Shown here: positions 10,901 through 20,655 of the stretch, in pieces
Numbering within the stretch: position 1 is the first letter of the stretch
How the letters are laid out: every line of letters begins with the position of its first letter
NCBI GenBank assembly: GCA_003116975.1
Contig: BGKB01000053.1
Location: 1 to 64,000 of the forward strand
Direction: 5' to 3'
From: Aurantiochytrium sp. KH105
Lineage: Eukaryota > Sar > Bigyra > Thraustochytrida > Thraustochytriidae
DNA length: 64,000 nt
Translations under genes and position numbers: made by a program
The notes under the pieces: model-generated
Told to the model about the DNA's origin: nothing
The model's database searches: none
What the model saw: only the letters and a program-made list of their open reading frames with translations

Positions 10901-11379
10901 AGCAGGCTTCACAGACCGACAGCGACTTTATTCGCGATTGCGAAGAGCTCGCTGAGACCTCGGGCGAGCCCTTTGCCATTGTCGAAAACTACGGCTCGGC
11001 AGGCGACCGCGCCTCCGTCAGCAGCTACTGTGCCAGCTCAGTCACCGAGTACGGCTCTCGCGATGAAACTGACGCCTGCATCAGCGGGATTTCCGTGCAG
11101 TACGATGTCGGCAGCGACGACTGGACCGAGGCCTTCTTCATCCCTTCGAACTTGCTCCCCTGCGACGGCGCGCTCTCGATCCCGGCTAGCAACAGTGACT
11201 ACTGGCCGCTCTTCATCTACCCGATCCGCTTCCAGCAATGCGATGTCCTTAACGAGGAGGGCGCTTGCCTTGCCACGGAGAACGTTGAGGCCAGCTGTAT
11301 GGCCACCTTTGGCTACAGCCTCAACTACACGTTCTCGTACGATGTTGATCTTGAATGCGATTCCGGCGACCAGGCATAA
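7942..11379 (+). CDS. Secreted cysteine-rich protein with duplicated VWD-like units, array copy 2
   Basis: This encodes 1,145 residues from the ATG at 7942. That start was chosen because it gives MRGAATAAVVLSLALSAQAQ, almost the same signal peptide as copy 1. The frame extends upstream to 7675, but that part is a low-complexity leader. The two-half layout, cysteine spacing and both GDP-x(3)-AFDG motifs match copy 1. The N-terminal half is almost identical in DNA to copy 1 over long runs: about 420 bases from 8659 show essentially no differences, synonymous sites included. The C-terminal half carries many silent and replacement changes. That sharp contrast points to gene conversion or recombination among copies. 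An AATAAA lies at 11441-11446. The product is probably an extracellular glycoprotein of unknown role. Confidence 0.93.
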   Translation: MRGAATAAVVLSLALSAQAQTDSCTNTSDLIDWSTTNPLGLAGCGEAPVSFGGCCGNVLQDSEDTCSVVVFESAACEDREEGCATYVPDDTDSVTFSFAWAYSSTETCCEKCKCYGDPLCEAFDGTTDQMIECDGRNFTSCKMEQSICRQQRDHAGNRCKWLKGNLNYPWWNSNLEDGSPCQADYNVSGQLELPLLEIDGLSMSTLVGERGVQTDFSITLSGDSEGYTLNSDTCFDYDPRDVGTANAANAWGLPSSASSIPDSWTVSIPNDVEIRWHINDPTLGVFADVICNKAIGAERTRLDIENITNTQGLTGGDGFCFTGVIDQEQASGTNVDNSVALHYKCLSAQLPDLANTCKALTDDTCYPRTVLGWQQYWCETAELEFTQASSGASTYGDMIETCLTDLRTGTEEEQSQTWITYACQMNSLLPYGSTQQDSYVEECVNLLAEEGWYEWAQTAQYQGIIPHEYVQSDTCVSSLDDFTTIPDDLECASGMIVETNQDGTWVPVFYFPPDTPLCTDATAEATGDVYPELFLYQIRLRRCGLAAKCLVADEGTECKPLPSIDAELIFAGQVCIQSGGECDTCVRSNTEMPPAVCETNAQDTYELGFCEQCCETNNFVPGQEGQTCRELEVSTPYCNASDSTTSAYCTELRRSSSNAQLTLGIAKVVVEGEEFCCDSCQLWGDPFGEAFDGTREKLIVCDARDEDCFTQEEICSSLVDHAGNPCVWNQTTKDLIGSNRGNIGAYGSPCLPDYALSGENEVTLYNVSEPYYSLSFFTGERSILDFMMLNTSKGEYTLDPEACYGDGNLPGWTTVSGMPVDEAFELTYTGAGEDGYGNNERVWAVYERDMGIFFRVTCVNTQAVTTDYVGGYRLNIEHLVDTNQTRPGAGGYCVSGDLLSYGGSYRNNSFAEECEITDLELDHLACKAFWSGSCTRNQIDLGIQSWCETANQPNSVTACFDNIKRNNNARTGQRWITAVCTALLPQKQASQTDSDFIRDCEELAETSGEPFAIVENYGSAGDRASVSSYCASSVTEYGSRDETDACISGISVQYDVGSDDWTEAFFIPSNLLPCDGALSIPASNSDYWPLFIYPIRFQQCDVLNEEGACLATENVEASCMATFGYSLNYTFSYDVDLECDSGDQA

Positions 11380-11440
11380 TTGCCAAAAGATTTATCAATT
11401 CTTCATCCTGTTTTTCATTCCCATCTGCCTTTCGTCCTCG

Positions 11441-11446
11441 AATAAA
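11441..11446 (+). promoter_or_regulatory. AATAAA polyadenylation-type hexamer
   Basis: An AATAAA hexamer lies about 60 bases after the stop of array copy 2. That position fits a cleavage/polyadenylation signal. Whether this organism uses the hexamer is not shown by the sequence. Confidence 0.4.
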
Positions 11447-12755
11447 GCTGTGGACATACGCGAAGAAGAGCCGTGCTTTCACTGAAAGGATGAGCCGAAT
11501 GATGACCACTTCGCATAGAATTTTGTTCTCTCCTTCTTTGTAAAGAGTGATTCAACTCTCAAAGCTAACGATTCGTGCATTTTTTAAAAAAAGGTCGCAT
11601 ACCTTGACCACCCATCTTCTTATTTGCTTCTGTCAACTCGGTCTCTTTGCAACAATCATGCTCAAAACGGCGGCATCTCCCACTTTCTTATTTTCTCCAG
11701 AGCTGTTGCTCATGCCATCTGTCAATAATCTTCTTTCCTTTCGAGATCTAGACAAACAGTACACCTTCTTTTTGTCGCCATTTTCGGATCCCGTGGGCTC
11801 TGAGAAATCACGGATGTGAGCGCGCTGCACGTAGCTTTCTTCGCGCCTCTTTTGTTTGGATTGCTCCAAATGCCCGAGGCTGCACTTCGTCGTGCGCATT
11901 AAGGAAGGCAACAGCTGAGCGCAGAAGCACGGCTGACCACGCAATCTTTTCACGTGATGGAAAGGAGCGAGTCAGGCGTGCCTGACTTCCTCGACAGATC
12001 GAACACCATCTCGTGCATCTTCCGACTCCTTGTTCATAGCACCGACTCCATCGATCTACGTCATTCCAATCGGCCACCATCTTGTGCATCTCTCGACTCC
12101 ATTGATCTGCATCATTCCATTGCTTTCCCCCCCGCACTCGAGGCTGGTCGCGCAGCATGGCACGTTGCCTAGAAACTTATGCGCGCGAGTCCTAGTCAGT
12201 CTGAGGGAGCCAGACAGCCGGGCTGCACGCCGCGGCGGAAATCCATTTTCCCTCATTTTCATTACCGCAGGAAAATGGGGCAAGAGTGTAAACTGTTATT
12301 ACATACCGCGACGCGCCGTCCATCTCGTGTCGCGTATCCCCCTCAACATCGTCGTGGAGACGACCCATCACGCACGCACCGCGCCGCGCCATGATCGCGT
12401 GCCGACAATCGCTCTATTCTTGTCGAGACTTACTTCTGTGTTGTTGGTTATTTTGTTGGCAACGAGAAGCCATCACCTACGCAGCGTCCACTTTCCCAGC
12501 TTCAGGCTGCTGCACGCGTATGAAAGCGTTGCATGTAGGAATGGCAGTGGACGCGCATTCTTTCGCAAGCTGCGAGGAACGCAGAAGAGAATGGACCGCC
12601 ATTTTCTTTTCTTGTTTTGGACACAATGTGGACTCCCTGGCAGGCTGCGCCTAGAGTTTTCCTTAACAAGAGAGATACAGTCCATTTTTCTTCCAGCCAC
12701 CCAAAACACCGCGCGGAAAACTGGAAGGAAAGGCAAAGAGGCTGCAGACTGTCTG

Positions 12756-12756
<1 letters not shown>

Positions 12757-12827
<71 letters not shown>
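12757..12827 (+). repeat. CAGA tetranucleotide microsatellite
   Basis: This is an almost perfect (GACA/CAGA)n run of about 70 bases with one early interruption (acaaaca). It lies about 200 bases upstream of the start codon of array copy 3, in its leader or promoter. Reading frames through it on either strand are artefacts of the repeat. Confidence 0.95.
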
Positions 12828-13025
12828 CTCAGCCCGTGGGCGAAGCCAAATCGATCGCAGGTCGGCAGGCAGCAGCAAACCCGAAACACGGTTGGCTGGC
12901 TGGAGTGCAAAGTCCTTCTCTCCGAGAAGGGCCTGCGCTCATTGCCTGCCTGCCTGCCTGTCTGCCTGCAATTCAAGGACAAGAAACGAAGGTAAAAAAA
13001 GAAAAACGAAATAAGATCGAAAACA

Positions 13026-16000
13026 ATGGACTACATGCAGCGCGGCATCGCCATTGCGGCCGCCGTCTTGTGTCTGGCGCTCTCTACGCAAGCTCAAACC
13101 GGCTCATGCGAGATCACGCTCGACACCATCGACTGGTCCACCACCAACCAGTTCGGCCTCTCCGGTTGCGGCGAAGCCCCCGTCTCCTTTGGCGGATGCT
13201 GCGGTAACCTCCTGCAAGACTCTGAAGACCCATGCAGCACTGCCATCTTTGGGAGCGCTGCCTGTGAGGACCGCGACTGTGTCGAAAACCCGCCCAACGC
13301 CAGCGACTCCGTCACCTTCTCCTTTGCGTGGGCCTATTCCTCGACAGAGACCTGCTGCGAAAAATGCAAGTGCTATGGTGATCCTCTCTGCGAGGCCTTC
13401 GATGGCACCACCGACCAGATGATCGAGTGCGATGGCCGCGACTTCACTACCTGCAAGATGAACAAGGATGTCTGTCTCGCACAGAACGACCATGCCGGTA
13501 ACGGGTGCAAGTGGCTCAAACGCAACAGTGACTACCCGTGGTGGAACTCCAACCTTGAGGACGGCTCGCCCTGCCAAGCTGACTACAGCGTTTCCGGCCA
13601 GCTCGAGCTCCCCCTCCTCGAGATCGATGGCCTCTCCATGTCCACCCTCATCGGCGAGCGCGGCGTCCAGACCGACTTCTCCATCACTCTCTCTGGCGAC
13701 AGCGAGGCCTACACGCTCAACTCGGACACCTGCTTCGACTACGACCCGCGCGACGTCGGCATCGCCAACGCTGCCAACGCCTGGGGCCTTCCTTCCTCGG
13801 CCTCGTCTATCCCGGACTCGTGGACCGTGAGCATCCCCAACGATGTGGAGATCCGCTGGCACATCAACGACCCGACCCTCGGTGTCTTTGCCGACGTCAT
13901 CTGCAACAAGGCCATCGGAGCTACGCGCTCCCGCCTCGACATCGAGAACATCACCAACACTCAGGGTCTCACCGGTGGTGATGGCTTCTGCTTCACTGGT
14001 GTCATCGACCAGGAGCAGGCCAGCGGCACCAACGTCGACAACTCGGTGGCGCTCCACTTTAAGTGCCTCTCAGCGCAGCTTCCGGACCTTGCCAACACCT
14101 GCAAGGCCCTCACTGACGATACCTGCTACCCCCGCACCGTCCTGGGCTGGCAGCAGTACTGGTGCGAGACCGCCGAGCTCGAGTTCACCCAGGCCTCTTC
14201 TGGCGCTTCGACTTATGGCGACATGATCGAGACCTGCCTCACCGATCTCCGCACCGGCACTGGCGAGGAGCAGTCGCAGACCTGGATCACGTACGCTTGC
14301 CAGATGAACTCGCAGCTCCCGTATGGAACTACCCAACAGGACTCGTACGTTGAGGAGTGCGTGAACCTGCTCACCGAAGAGGGCTGGTACGAGTGGGCCC
14401 AGACCGCCCAGTACCAGGGCATCATCCCCCACGAGTACGTGCAGTCTGATACTTGCGTCTCTTCGCTCGACGAGTTCACTACGATCCCGGACGACCTCGA
14501 GTGCGCTCCAGGCATGATTGTCGAGACCAACCAGGACGACACCTGGGTCCCGGTCTTTTACTTCCCGCCCAATGTGCCCGCATGTGCTGGCGACTTTCTC
14601 AACGCCACGGGCGAAGACTACCCTGAGCTCTTCCTGTACCGAATTCGCCTGCGTCGCTGTGGTCTCGCCGCCAAGTGCCTCGTCGCTGATGAAGGCACCG
14701 AATGCAAGCCTCTGCCTTCGATTAATGCAACAGTGGAGTTCGATAGCCCGTCTTGCGTCGGGCCCGAGGATAATCCATGCGAAGTTTGCGAGCAAAATGT
14801 CAACGATGTGCCCCCGGCCGTGTGCGAGACCAACGAGCAGGACACGTACACCCTTGGCTACTGCGAGCAGTGCTGCGAGACCAACAACTTTCTACCGGGC
14901 CAGGAGAACCAGACCTGCCGCGAGCTCGTGGTCAGCACCCCGTTCTGTAACACCTCGGACTCCACCACGAGCGCCTACTGCACCAACCTCAAACGCTCGC
15001 GTCGTAACGCCAAGCTTACCCTCGGAATTACCAAGGATGTTGTCGAAGGCGAGGAGTTCTGCTGCGACAGCTGCCAGCTCTGGGGTGATCCCTTTGGTGA
15101 GGCCTTTGACGGCTCGCGCGAGAAGCTCATTGTCTGCGACGCCCGCGATGAGGACTGCTTCACGCAGGAGGAGATCTGCAATACGCTTCGCGATCATGCC
15201 GGCAACCCGTGCGTGTGGAACCAGACGACCAAGGACCTCATTGGCAGCCGACGCGGTAACATTGGCGCCTATGGCTCGCCTTGCCTTCCGGACTACGAAA
15301 AATCTGGCGAGAACGAGATCGTTCTCTACAACGTTGATGAGCCCAAGTACTACTTGAGCTTTTACACCGGTGAGCGCTCCATCCTCGATCTCATGATCCT
15401 CAACACGAGCAAGGGCGAGTACACGCTCGACCCGGAAGCCTGCTACGGTGACGGCGAGCTCGCCGGCTGGACCACCGTCTCAGGTACGCCCATCGATGAG
15501 GCCTTTGAGCTTACATACACTGGCGCTGGCGAAGATGGCTACGGTAACGACGAGCGCGTCTGGGCCGTCTATGAGCGTGACATGGGTATCTTCTTCCGCG
15601 TCACCTGTGTCAACTCGCAGGCCGTGACCACGGACTACGTTGGTGGCTACCGTCTCAACATTGAGCACCTTGTCGACACGGATCAGGAGCGCACGTCGAC
15701 GAGTGGCTACTGCGTGAGCGGCGACCTTCTCTCGTACGGTGGCTCTTACACGAACAACTCGTTTGCCGAAGAGTGCGAGGTCAAGGACCTCCAGCTCGAC
15801 CACCTTGCCTGCAAGGCCTTCTGGTCTGGCGCCTGCACCCCGGACCAGATCGACCTCGGCATTGAAAACTGGTGCGAGACCGCCAACCAGCCCAACTCGG
15901 TGACCAAGTGTGTCAACAGCATCAAGCGCAGCAACCGCGTCAAGACCGGTGAGCTCTGGATCAAGGCTGTGTGCACGGCGCTTCTTCCCCAGAAGCAGGC

Positions 16001-16466
16001 TTCGCAGACTGACAGCGACTTCATCAAGGATTGCCAGGAGCTTGCCGACACCACCGAGGACCCGTACGCTATTGTCGAGAACTACGGCTCTGCTGGTGAC
16101 CGCGCCTCGGTCAGCAGCTACTGCGCCAGCTCGGTGTCCGAGTACGGTTCTCGCGATGATATCGACGCTTGCATTAGTGGCATTTCCGTGCAGTACGATG
16201 TCGGCAGTGGCGACTGGACCGAGGCCTTCTTCATTCCCTCGAACTTGCTCCCCTGTGACGGTACGCTCGAGATCCCGGCCAGCAAAAGCAAGTACTGGCC
16301 GCTCTTTATCTATCCGATCCGCTTTGAGCAATGCGATGTCCTCAACGAGGAAGGCGCCTGCCTTGCCTCTGAGAACGTTGAGGCCAGCTGCATGGCCACC
16401 TTCGGCTACAGCCTCAACTACACCTTCTCCTACGACGGTAGCGTAGGTTGCCCGGATGATGCTTAG
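13026..16466 (+). CDS. Secreted cysteine-rich protein with duplicated VWD-like units, array copy 3
   Basis: This encodes 1,146 residues and begins with a signal peptide (to about residue 24, ending LSTQAQ). A second in-frame ATG lies three codons on. It is built like copies 1 and 2, with both GDP-x(3)-AFDG units. Much of its second half is nearly identical in DNA to copy 1, for example around 15733-15830. Its first third carries its own replacements (DRDCVENPPN, MNKDVCLAQN). The segment at about 14721-14811, just before PPAVCETN, is quite different in sequence from the same place in copies 1 and 2, although both flanks match. This looks like a swapped or fast-evolving patch. It is probably extracellular; the function is unknown. 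Confidence 0.93.
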   Translation: MDYMQRGIAIAAAVLCLALSTQAQTGSCEITLDTIDWSTTNQFGLSGCGEAPVSFGGCCGNLLQDSEDPCSTAIFGSAACEDRDCVENPPNASDSVTFSFAWAYSSTETCCEKCKCYGDPLCEAFDGTTDQMIECDGRDFTTCKMNKDVCLAQNDHAGNGCKWLKRNSDYPWWNSNLEDGSPCQADYSVSGQLELPLLEIDGLSMSTLIGERGVQTDFSITLSGDSEAYTLNSDTCFDYDPRDVGIANAANAWGLPSSASSIPDSWTVSIPNDVEIRWHINDPTLGVFADVICNKAIGATRSRLDIENITNTQGLTGGDGFCFTGVIDQEQASGTNVDNSVALHFKCLSAQLPDLANTCKALTDDTCYPRTVLGWQQYWCETAELEFTQASSGASTYGDMIETCLTDLRTGTGEEQSQTWITYACQMNSQLPYGTTQQDSYVEECVNLLTEEGWYEWAQTAQYQGIIPHEYVQSDTCVSSLDEFTTIPDDLECAPGMIVETNQDDTWVPVFYFPPNVPACAGDFLNATGEDYPELFLYRIRLRRCGLAAKCLVADEGTECKPLPSINATVEFDSPSCVGPEDNPCEVCEQNVNDVPPAVCETNEQDTYTLGYCEQCCETNNFLPGQENQTCRELVVSTPFCNTSDSTTSAYCTNLKRSRRNAKLTLGITKDVVEGEEFCCDSCQLWGDPFGEAFDGSREKLIVCDARDEDCFTQEEICNTLRDHAGNPCVWNQTTKDLIGSRRGNIGAYGSPCLPDYEKSGENEIVLYNVDEPKYYLSFYTGERSILDLMILNTSKGEYTLDPEACYGDGELAGWTTVSGTPIDEAFELTYTGAGEDGYGNDERVWAVYERDMGIFFRVTCVNSQAVTTDYVGGYRLNIEHLVDTDQERTSTSGYCVSGDLLSYGGSYTNNSFAEECEVKDLQLDHLACKAFWSGACTPDQIDLGIENWCETANQPNSVTKCVNSIKRSNRVKTGELWIKAVCTALLPQKQASQTDSDFIKDCQELADTTEDPYAIVENYGSAGDRASVSSYCASSVSEYGSRDDIDACISGISVQYDVGSGDWTEAFFIPSNLLPCDGTLEIPASKSKYWPLFIYPIRFEQCDVLNEEGACLASENVEASCMATFGYSLNYTFSYDGSVGCPDDA

Positions 16467-17202
16467 TCTCTAAAAAGTAAAAATCTGCATGTCTTTTCAA
16501 AGTTTGACCATTCCTTATAAAATTGGCTGAGCACGAAATCGAGTTCATGACTTTTGTTCGTGAGCTGCTTTCTCAAGTACTCGCTTGTCCTTGTTTCCTT
16601 CTTTGACGCGAAAGCTCGACCCATGTCATGTTGACTTTTTAACGAGATCTTGCGCGAATCGTAAACATTATGCCTTTACGTCGTCCAGAGAATGCATATC
16701 TTCTCAGCGTCTAGCTTAGCCAATGGCGTTCACCATGTAAGCTCACCCTTCCGCAGCTTGACAAGTGCTCTTGCCCACCGCGGATTGACCAGTAGAGACA
16801 CAAATGCGAGTCCACTCCAACCTTACTGGTAGGTCGGAACTGAGAGAAAGGAGACACAATGTGGTGGGTTCTGCGACTCAGTCCATACAATGCCCTTTTA
16901 AGCGAGCCGACCGATGCCACAGTTCTTCGAGGCGTAGTGTGACCGGTGCGCTTTCAAGGTCACTCTCGATGAGGGCGCGATACCTGCCCATACATGAGTG
17001 GACAGTCACCATGCCCTGATGCCAAAGAAATATATCAGCGCATCAAAACTCTGACCGTATGGATGTCGCCGCAGTGCCCGTGGGCAGCGACACCAAGCTC
17101 GATCGATGAAGAAGCAAACCCGAAAAAGAAAGCACCACAAGAGCGTGCAAAAAGAGCTGCAGCACATCCCAGACCCTCCCTCCCTTGCCTACCCTGGCAG
17201 CC
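16467..17202. other. Spacer between array copies 3 and 4
   Basis: This is the shortest spacer in the array at about 740 bases. It is lower in GC than the genes, with no repeat of note and no credible frame. It separates the two subfamilies of the array (copies 1-3 from copies 4-5). Confidence 0.6.
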
Positions 17203-20200
17203 ATGAAGATGTTGCAAACCGCTGCGATGGCGATGACGATAGCCACGCTCGTTTTGCGCAGCGCAAAGGCCCAAACGAGCACATGCTCGACCAGCGCAAA
17301 CATTGTCTCCTGGCAAGATTCTGCCTTTCCCGGATGTGGCCTCATGGCCTTTGACATGGGCGGATGCTGCGGCAATGTATTGTCGACTTCTAGCGACGCT
17401 GTTTGCAGCTCCACCACCTTTGAAACTGCATATTGCGAGAACACTTTTATCGATGGTGGCTGCACCGATTTCACGCCCAATGCGTCCGACACGCTGACTT
17501 TTGAAATCAACGTCACCTACGCTGACACCGAAGATACCTGCTGTCGAAAGTGCAAGTGCTACGGTGATCCCCTTTGCGAAGCCTTCGACGGCACGCGTGA
17601 CCAGCTCATTGAGTGCGACGCTCGCAACTTTACCACTTGCAGCCTTAAGAAGAGAATCTGCCGTGAGCAGTATGATCATGCCGGCAACCGCTGCAAGTGG
17701 CTCAAGGGGAACAAGCACTATTCATGGTGGACCTCCAACCTCGAAAGTGGCTCTCCGTGCCAGGCCGACTACAACGTGAGCGGCCAGCTGGAGTTGGTCA
17801 TGCTCGACGTTGACGACATGTCCATCTCCTCGCTCGTTGGCGAGCGTGGTGTGCAGACCGATGCCATGATCGTTCTCCCGTCCTATAGCGAGCCTTTCCA
17901 GATCAACTCGGATACATGCTTCGACTACGACCCCCGCGATGTTGGCACGGACGGCGCCGCTGCTGCGTGGCAGCTTCCTTCCAGCGCTTCGAGCATTCCT
18001 TCGACGTGGTCCGTCACGACTCCGGACGATGTGAGCATCCACTGGCACGTTGGCGACGAGTCGCTCGGCATCTACGCTGAAGTTATTTGCACCAAAGCTA
18101 TTAGCGCAACCCGCTCTCGTCTTGACATTGAGAATGTCACGGACACGCAAAATCGTACCAGCGGTGATGGTTTTTGCTTTACTGGCTCCATTGACTCCGA
18201 GCAGCTCAGTGGCTCCAACGTCGACAACACAGAGGGTCACTACAACTGCCTCTCCAAGACCCTTCCTGACCTTGTCAACACCTGCAAGGCGCTGACGGAC
18301 GACACTTGCTACCAGCGCAGCGTGTCTGGCTGGCAGCAGTACTGGTGCGAGACTGCCGAGCTCCAGTACACGCAGGCGTCTTCCGAGGCGGGCACCTACG
18401 AGGCCATGGTCAGCGCGTGCCTTTCGGACATTCGTTCCGGCACCGAGGACGAGCAGGCCGAGACTTGGGTCACCTATGCGTGCCAGATGAACTCGCAAGA
18501 GGAATACGACAGCTCGGCGCAGAACTCGTACGTTGACGAGTGCGTCAACAAGATGGACGAGTTCGGATGGTATGAGTGGCTTCAGACCTACCAGGGCATC
18601 ATTGAGCACTCGTGGACAGTCTCGGAGACCTGCGTCTCTTCGCTGGACGACTTTACCACGATCCCGGACGACGAGACCTGCGCCTCTGGCCTGATGGTTG
18701 AGACCAACCAGAACGGCACCTGGGTCCCCATCTTGTACTTCCCGCCCGAGTCGCCTCCATGCTCCGATGCCGATCTTGAGGCCACTGGCGAGACGTTCCC
18801 CGCACTGTTTCAGTACCAGGTTCGCTTCCGTCAGTGTGGTCTGGACGCTTCGTGCCTTGTGGCCGAAGGTGGTACCTCGTGCAAACCTGTGATGGACATT
18901 AGCGCCACCGTCACCTTTTCAGGAATTGCTTGTGGGACGAGCGAAGATGTTACTGTCGCAAGCACTGGCAACTGCTCTTGCAGCCTTGACTCCGGGTCGG
19001 ACACCTCAGTTCCCCAAGTCTGTACTACGGACTCCGAGGCCACCTACCCTCTCGGCACCTGCGGTCAGTGTTGCGAGACCAACAACTACATTCCGGGACA
19101 GGAAGGCCAGGCCTGCCGTGCGATCGAGACCACCACGCCCTTTTGCAATACCACTGACAGCGCCACCAGCGCCTACTGCACCAAGCTGCAAAAGAAGTCG
19201 TACAACGCCACCATGCTTCTTAACTTTGGCACGCCTGCTTCCGGATTCGACTCGTACTGCTGCGAGAGCTGCCAGCTTTGGGGCGATCCTTTCGGTCAGG
19301 CTTTTGACGGCTCTCGCGAGAAGCTTATCGTTTGCGATGCTCGTGATGAGGACTGTGACACTTTGGAATCGGTCTGCGACACCCTCGTCGATCATGCCGG
19401 AAACCCTTGCGTGTGGAACCAAACGGTGGCGGATCTTATTGGGTCAAAACGTGCCAATATTGGAGCCTATGGTTCTCCTTGCCTTCCTGACTGGGAAGCT
19501 TCGGGCGAAGACGAGATCGTGCTGTACACCGTGTATGAGCCCACGTTTAGCCTGAGCTTTTACACTGGCGAGCGATCCATTCTCGACAAGCTTCTTCTCA
19601 CCACCAGCAAGGGATCCTACACGCTCGATCCCGTCGCCTGCTATGCGGACGATCCGATCGATGGCTGGACCACTGTCTCGGGTGAAGACGTCTCCACGGC
19701 GCTCAACCTCACTTACACTGGGGCTGGTGAGGATGGCTACGGCAATGACGAACGTGTCTGGGCTGTCCTCGTGCCAGACATGGGCATCTTCTTTCGTGTC
19801 ACGTGCGTCAACTCGCAGGCCGTCGACGCTGACTATGTCGGTGGCTACCGTCTCAACGTGGAGCATTTGATCGACACTGATCTCGAGCGCTCAGGCACGG
19901 GCGGATACTGCGTCACGGCGGATCTTTACGCGTACGGTGGCAGCTACACGAACAACTCGTTCGCCATCGAGTGCGAGACCAAGGACCTCTCGGCTTCGCA
20001 TCGCGCATGCAAGGCGTTCTGGGCTGGCTCGTGCACTCCGGACCAGATTGATCTTGGCATTGAGAACTGGTGCGAGATTGCAAATCAGCCATACACGGTG
20101 AGCAAGTGCGTGAGCAAGATCACCAAGAACACCGCCAAGAAGACGGCCGCTGCCTGGACCAAGGCTGTGTGCACGGCGCTGCTGCCCATGAAACAGGCCA

Positions 20201-20655
20201 CCGAGTCCGACAGTGACTTTCTCACTGCCTGCGAGGATCTTGGCGAAACGGACGGGTACTACTCCATCGTGGAGAACTACGGCTCGGCGGGCGATCGCGG
20301 CTCGGTGAGCAGCTACTGCGCCAGCTCTGTCTCCGAGTATGGCTCGCGCGACGAGACCGACGCCTGCATCGTGGGTGTCTCCGTGCAATACGACGCTGGC
20401 GATGGCTGGGAGGAGCTGTTCTTTATTCCCTCGAACTTGCTTCCTTGCAATGGCGAGCTTCTGATCCCCGCGTACGACTCGACGTACTGGCCGTTGTTTG
20501 CGTACCCGATTCGTTTCGAGCAGTGCGACGTTCTGGACGAGGACGGCGCCTGCCCCTCGAGCACGAACGTTGAGGCTACCTGCATGTCCAACTTCGGCTT
20601 CAACGTCTCGATGACCTACAACTACAATGACGTCGGCTGCGAAGACGCCTCATAG
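17203..20655 (+). CDS. Secreted cysteine-rich protein with duplicated VWD-like units, array copy 4
   Basis: This encodes 1,150 residues. The ATG at 17203 was chosen because it opens a signal peptide (MKMLQTAAMAM...SAKAQ); the frame upstream is reached only through a TTG. It belongs to the second subfamily: the fold landmarks of copies 1-3 are kept (CKCYGDPLCEAFDG, CQLWGDPFGQAFDG, GWQQYWCETAEL, WCEIANQPYTVSKC), but overall sequence is clearly divergent. The two-half duplication is intact. It is nearly identical to copy 5 through most of its length. Differences cluster in the N-terminal 100 residues, a few spots, and a short patch at about 18924-18975. It has no membrane anchor. It is probably a secreted structural or adhesive glycoprotein; this role is inferred only. 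Confidence 0.93.
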   Translation: MKMLQTAAMAMTIATLVLRSAKAQTSTCSTSANIVSWQDSAFPGCGLMAFDMGGCCGNVLSTSSDAVCSSTTFETAYCENTFIDGGCTDFTPNASDTLTFEINVTYADTEDTCCRKCKCYGDPLCEAFDGTRDQLIECDARNFTTCSLKKRICREQYDHAGNRCKWLKGNKHYSWWTSNLESGSPCQADYNVSGQLELVMLDVDDMSISSLVGERGVQTDAMIVLPSYSEPFQINSDTCFDYDPRDVGTDGAAAAWQLPSSASSIPSTWSVTTPDDVSIHWHVGDESLGIYAEVICTKAISATRSRLDIENVTDTQNRTSGDGFCFTGSIDSEQLSGSNVDNTEGHYNCLSKTLPDLVNTCKALTDDTCYQRSVSGWQQYWCETAELQYTQASSEAGTYEAMVSACLSDIRSGTEDEQAETWVTYACQMNSQEEYDSSAQNSYVDECVNKMDEFGWYEWLQTYQGIIEHSWTVSETCVSSLDDFTTIPDDETCASGLMVETNQNGTWVPILYFPPESPPCSDADLEATGETFPALFQYQVRFRQCGLDASCLVAEGGTSCKPVMDISATVTFSGIACGTSEDVTVASTGNCSCSLDSGSDTSVPQVCTTDSEATYPLGTCGQCCETNNYIPGQEGQACRAIETTTPFCNTTDSATSAYCTKLQKKSYNATMLLNFGTPASGFDSYCCESCQLWGDPFGQAFDGSREKLIVCDARDEDCDTLESVCDTLVDHAGNPCVWNQTVADLIGSKRANIGAYGSPCLPDWEASGEDEIVLYTVYEPTFSLSFYTGERSILDKLLLTTSKGSYTLDPVACYADDPIDGWTTVSGEDVSTALNLTYTGAGEDGYGNDERVWAVLVPDMGIFFRVTCVNSQAVDADYVGGYRLNVEHLIDTDLERSGTGGYCVTADLYAYGGSYTNNSFAIECETKDLSASHRACKAFWAGSCTPDQIDLGIENWCEIANQPYTVSKCVSKITKNTAKKTAAAWTKAVCTALLPMKQATESDSDFLTACEDLGETDGYYSIVENYGSAGDRGSVSSYCASSVSEYGSRDETDACIVGVSVQYDAGDGWEELFFIPSNLLPCNGELLIPAYDSTYWPLFAYPIRFEQCDVLDEDGACPSSTNVEATCMSNFGFNVSMTYNYNDVGCEDAS

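Larger units (their letters stand above)
11380..13025. other. Spacer between array copies 2 and 3
   Basis: No gene is supported. The stretch is less GC-rich than other spacers. It holds a partly duplicated block at about 12004-12119, where caccatc(t/c)(c/t)gtgcatc and cgactccat(c/t)gatct each occur twice. A long CAGA microsatellite follows (listed separately). The last 40 bases before copy 3 are purine-rich. Confidence 0.6.

Noticed and set aside
12757-12827. Possible CRISPR-like array
   Set aside because: The repeats are contiguous 4-bp units with no spacers, and the sequence is eukaryotic.
12617-13207. Open frames through the CAGA repeat (QTDR-type and SVCL-type)
   Set aside because: A tetranucleotide repeat without stops keeps frames open; there is no conserved content.
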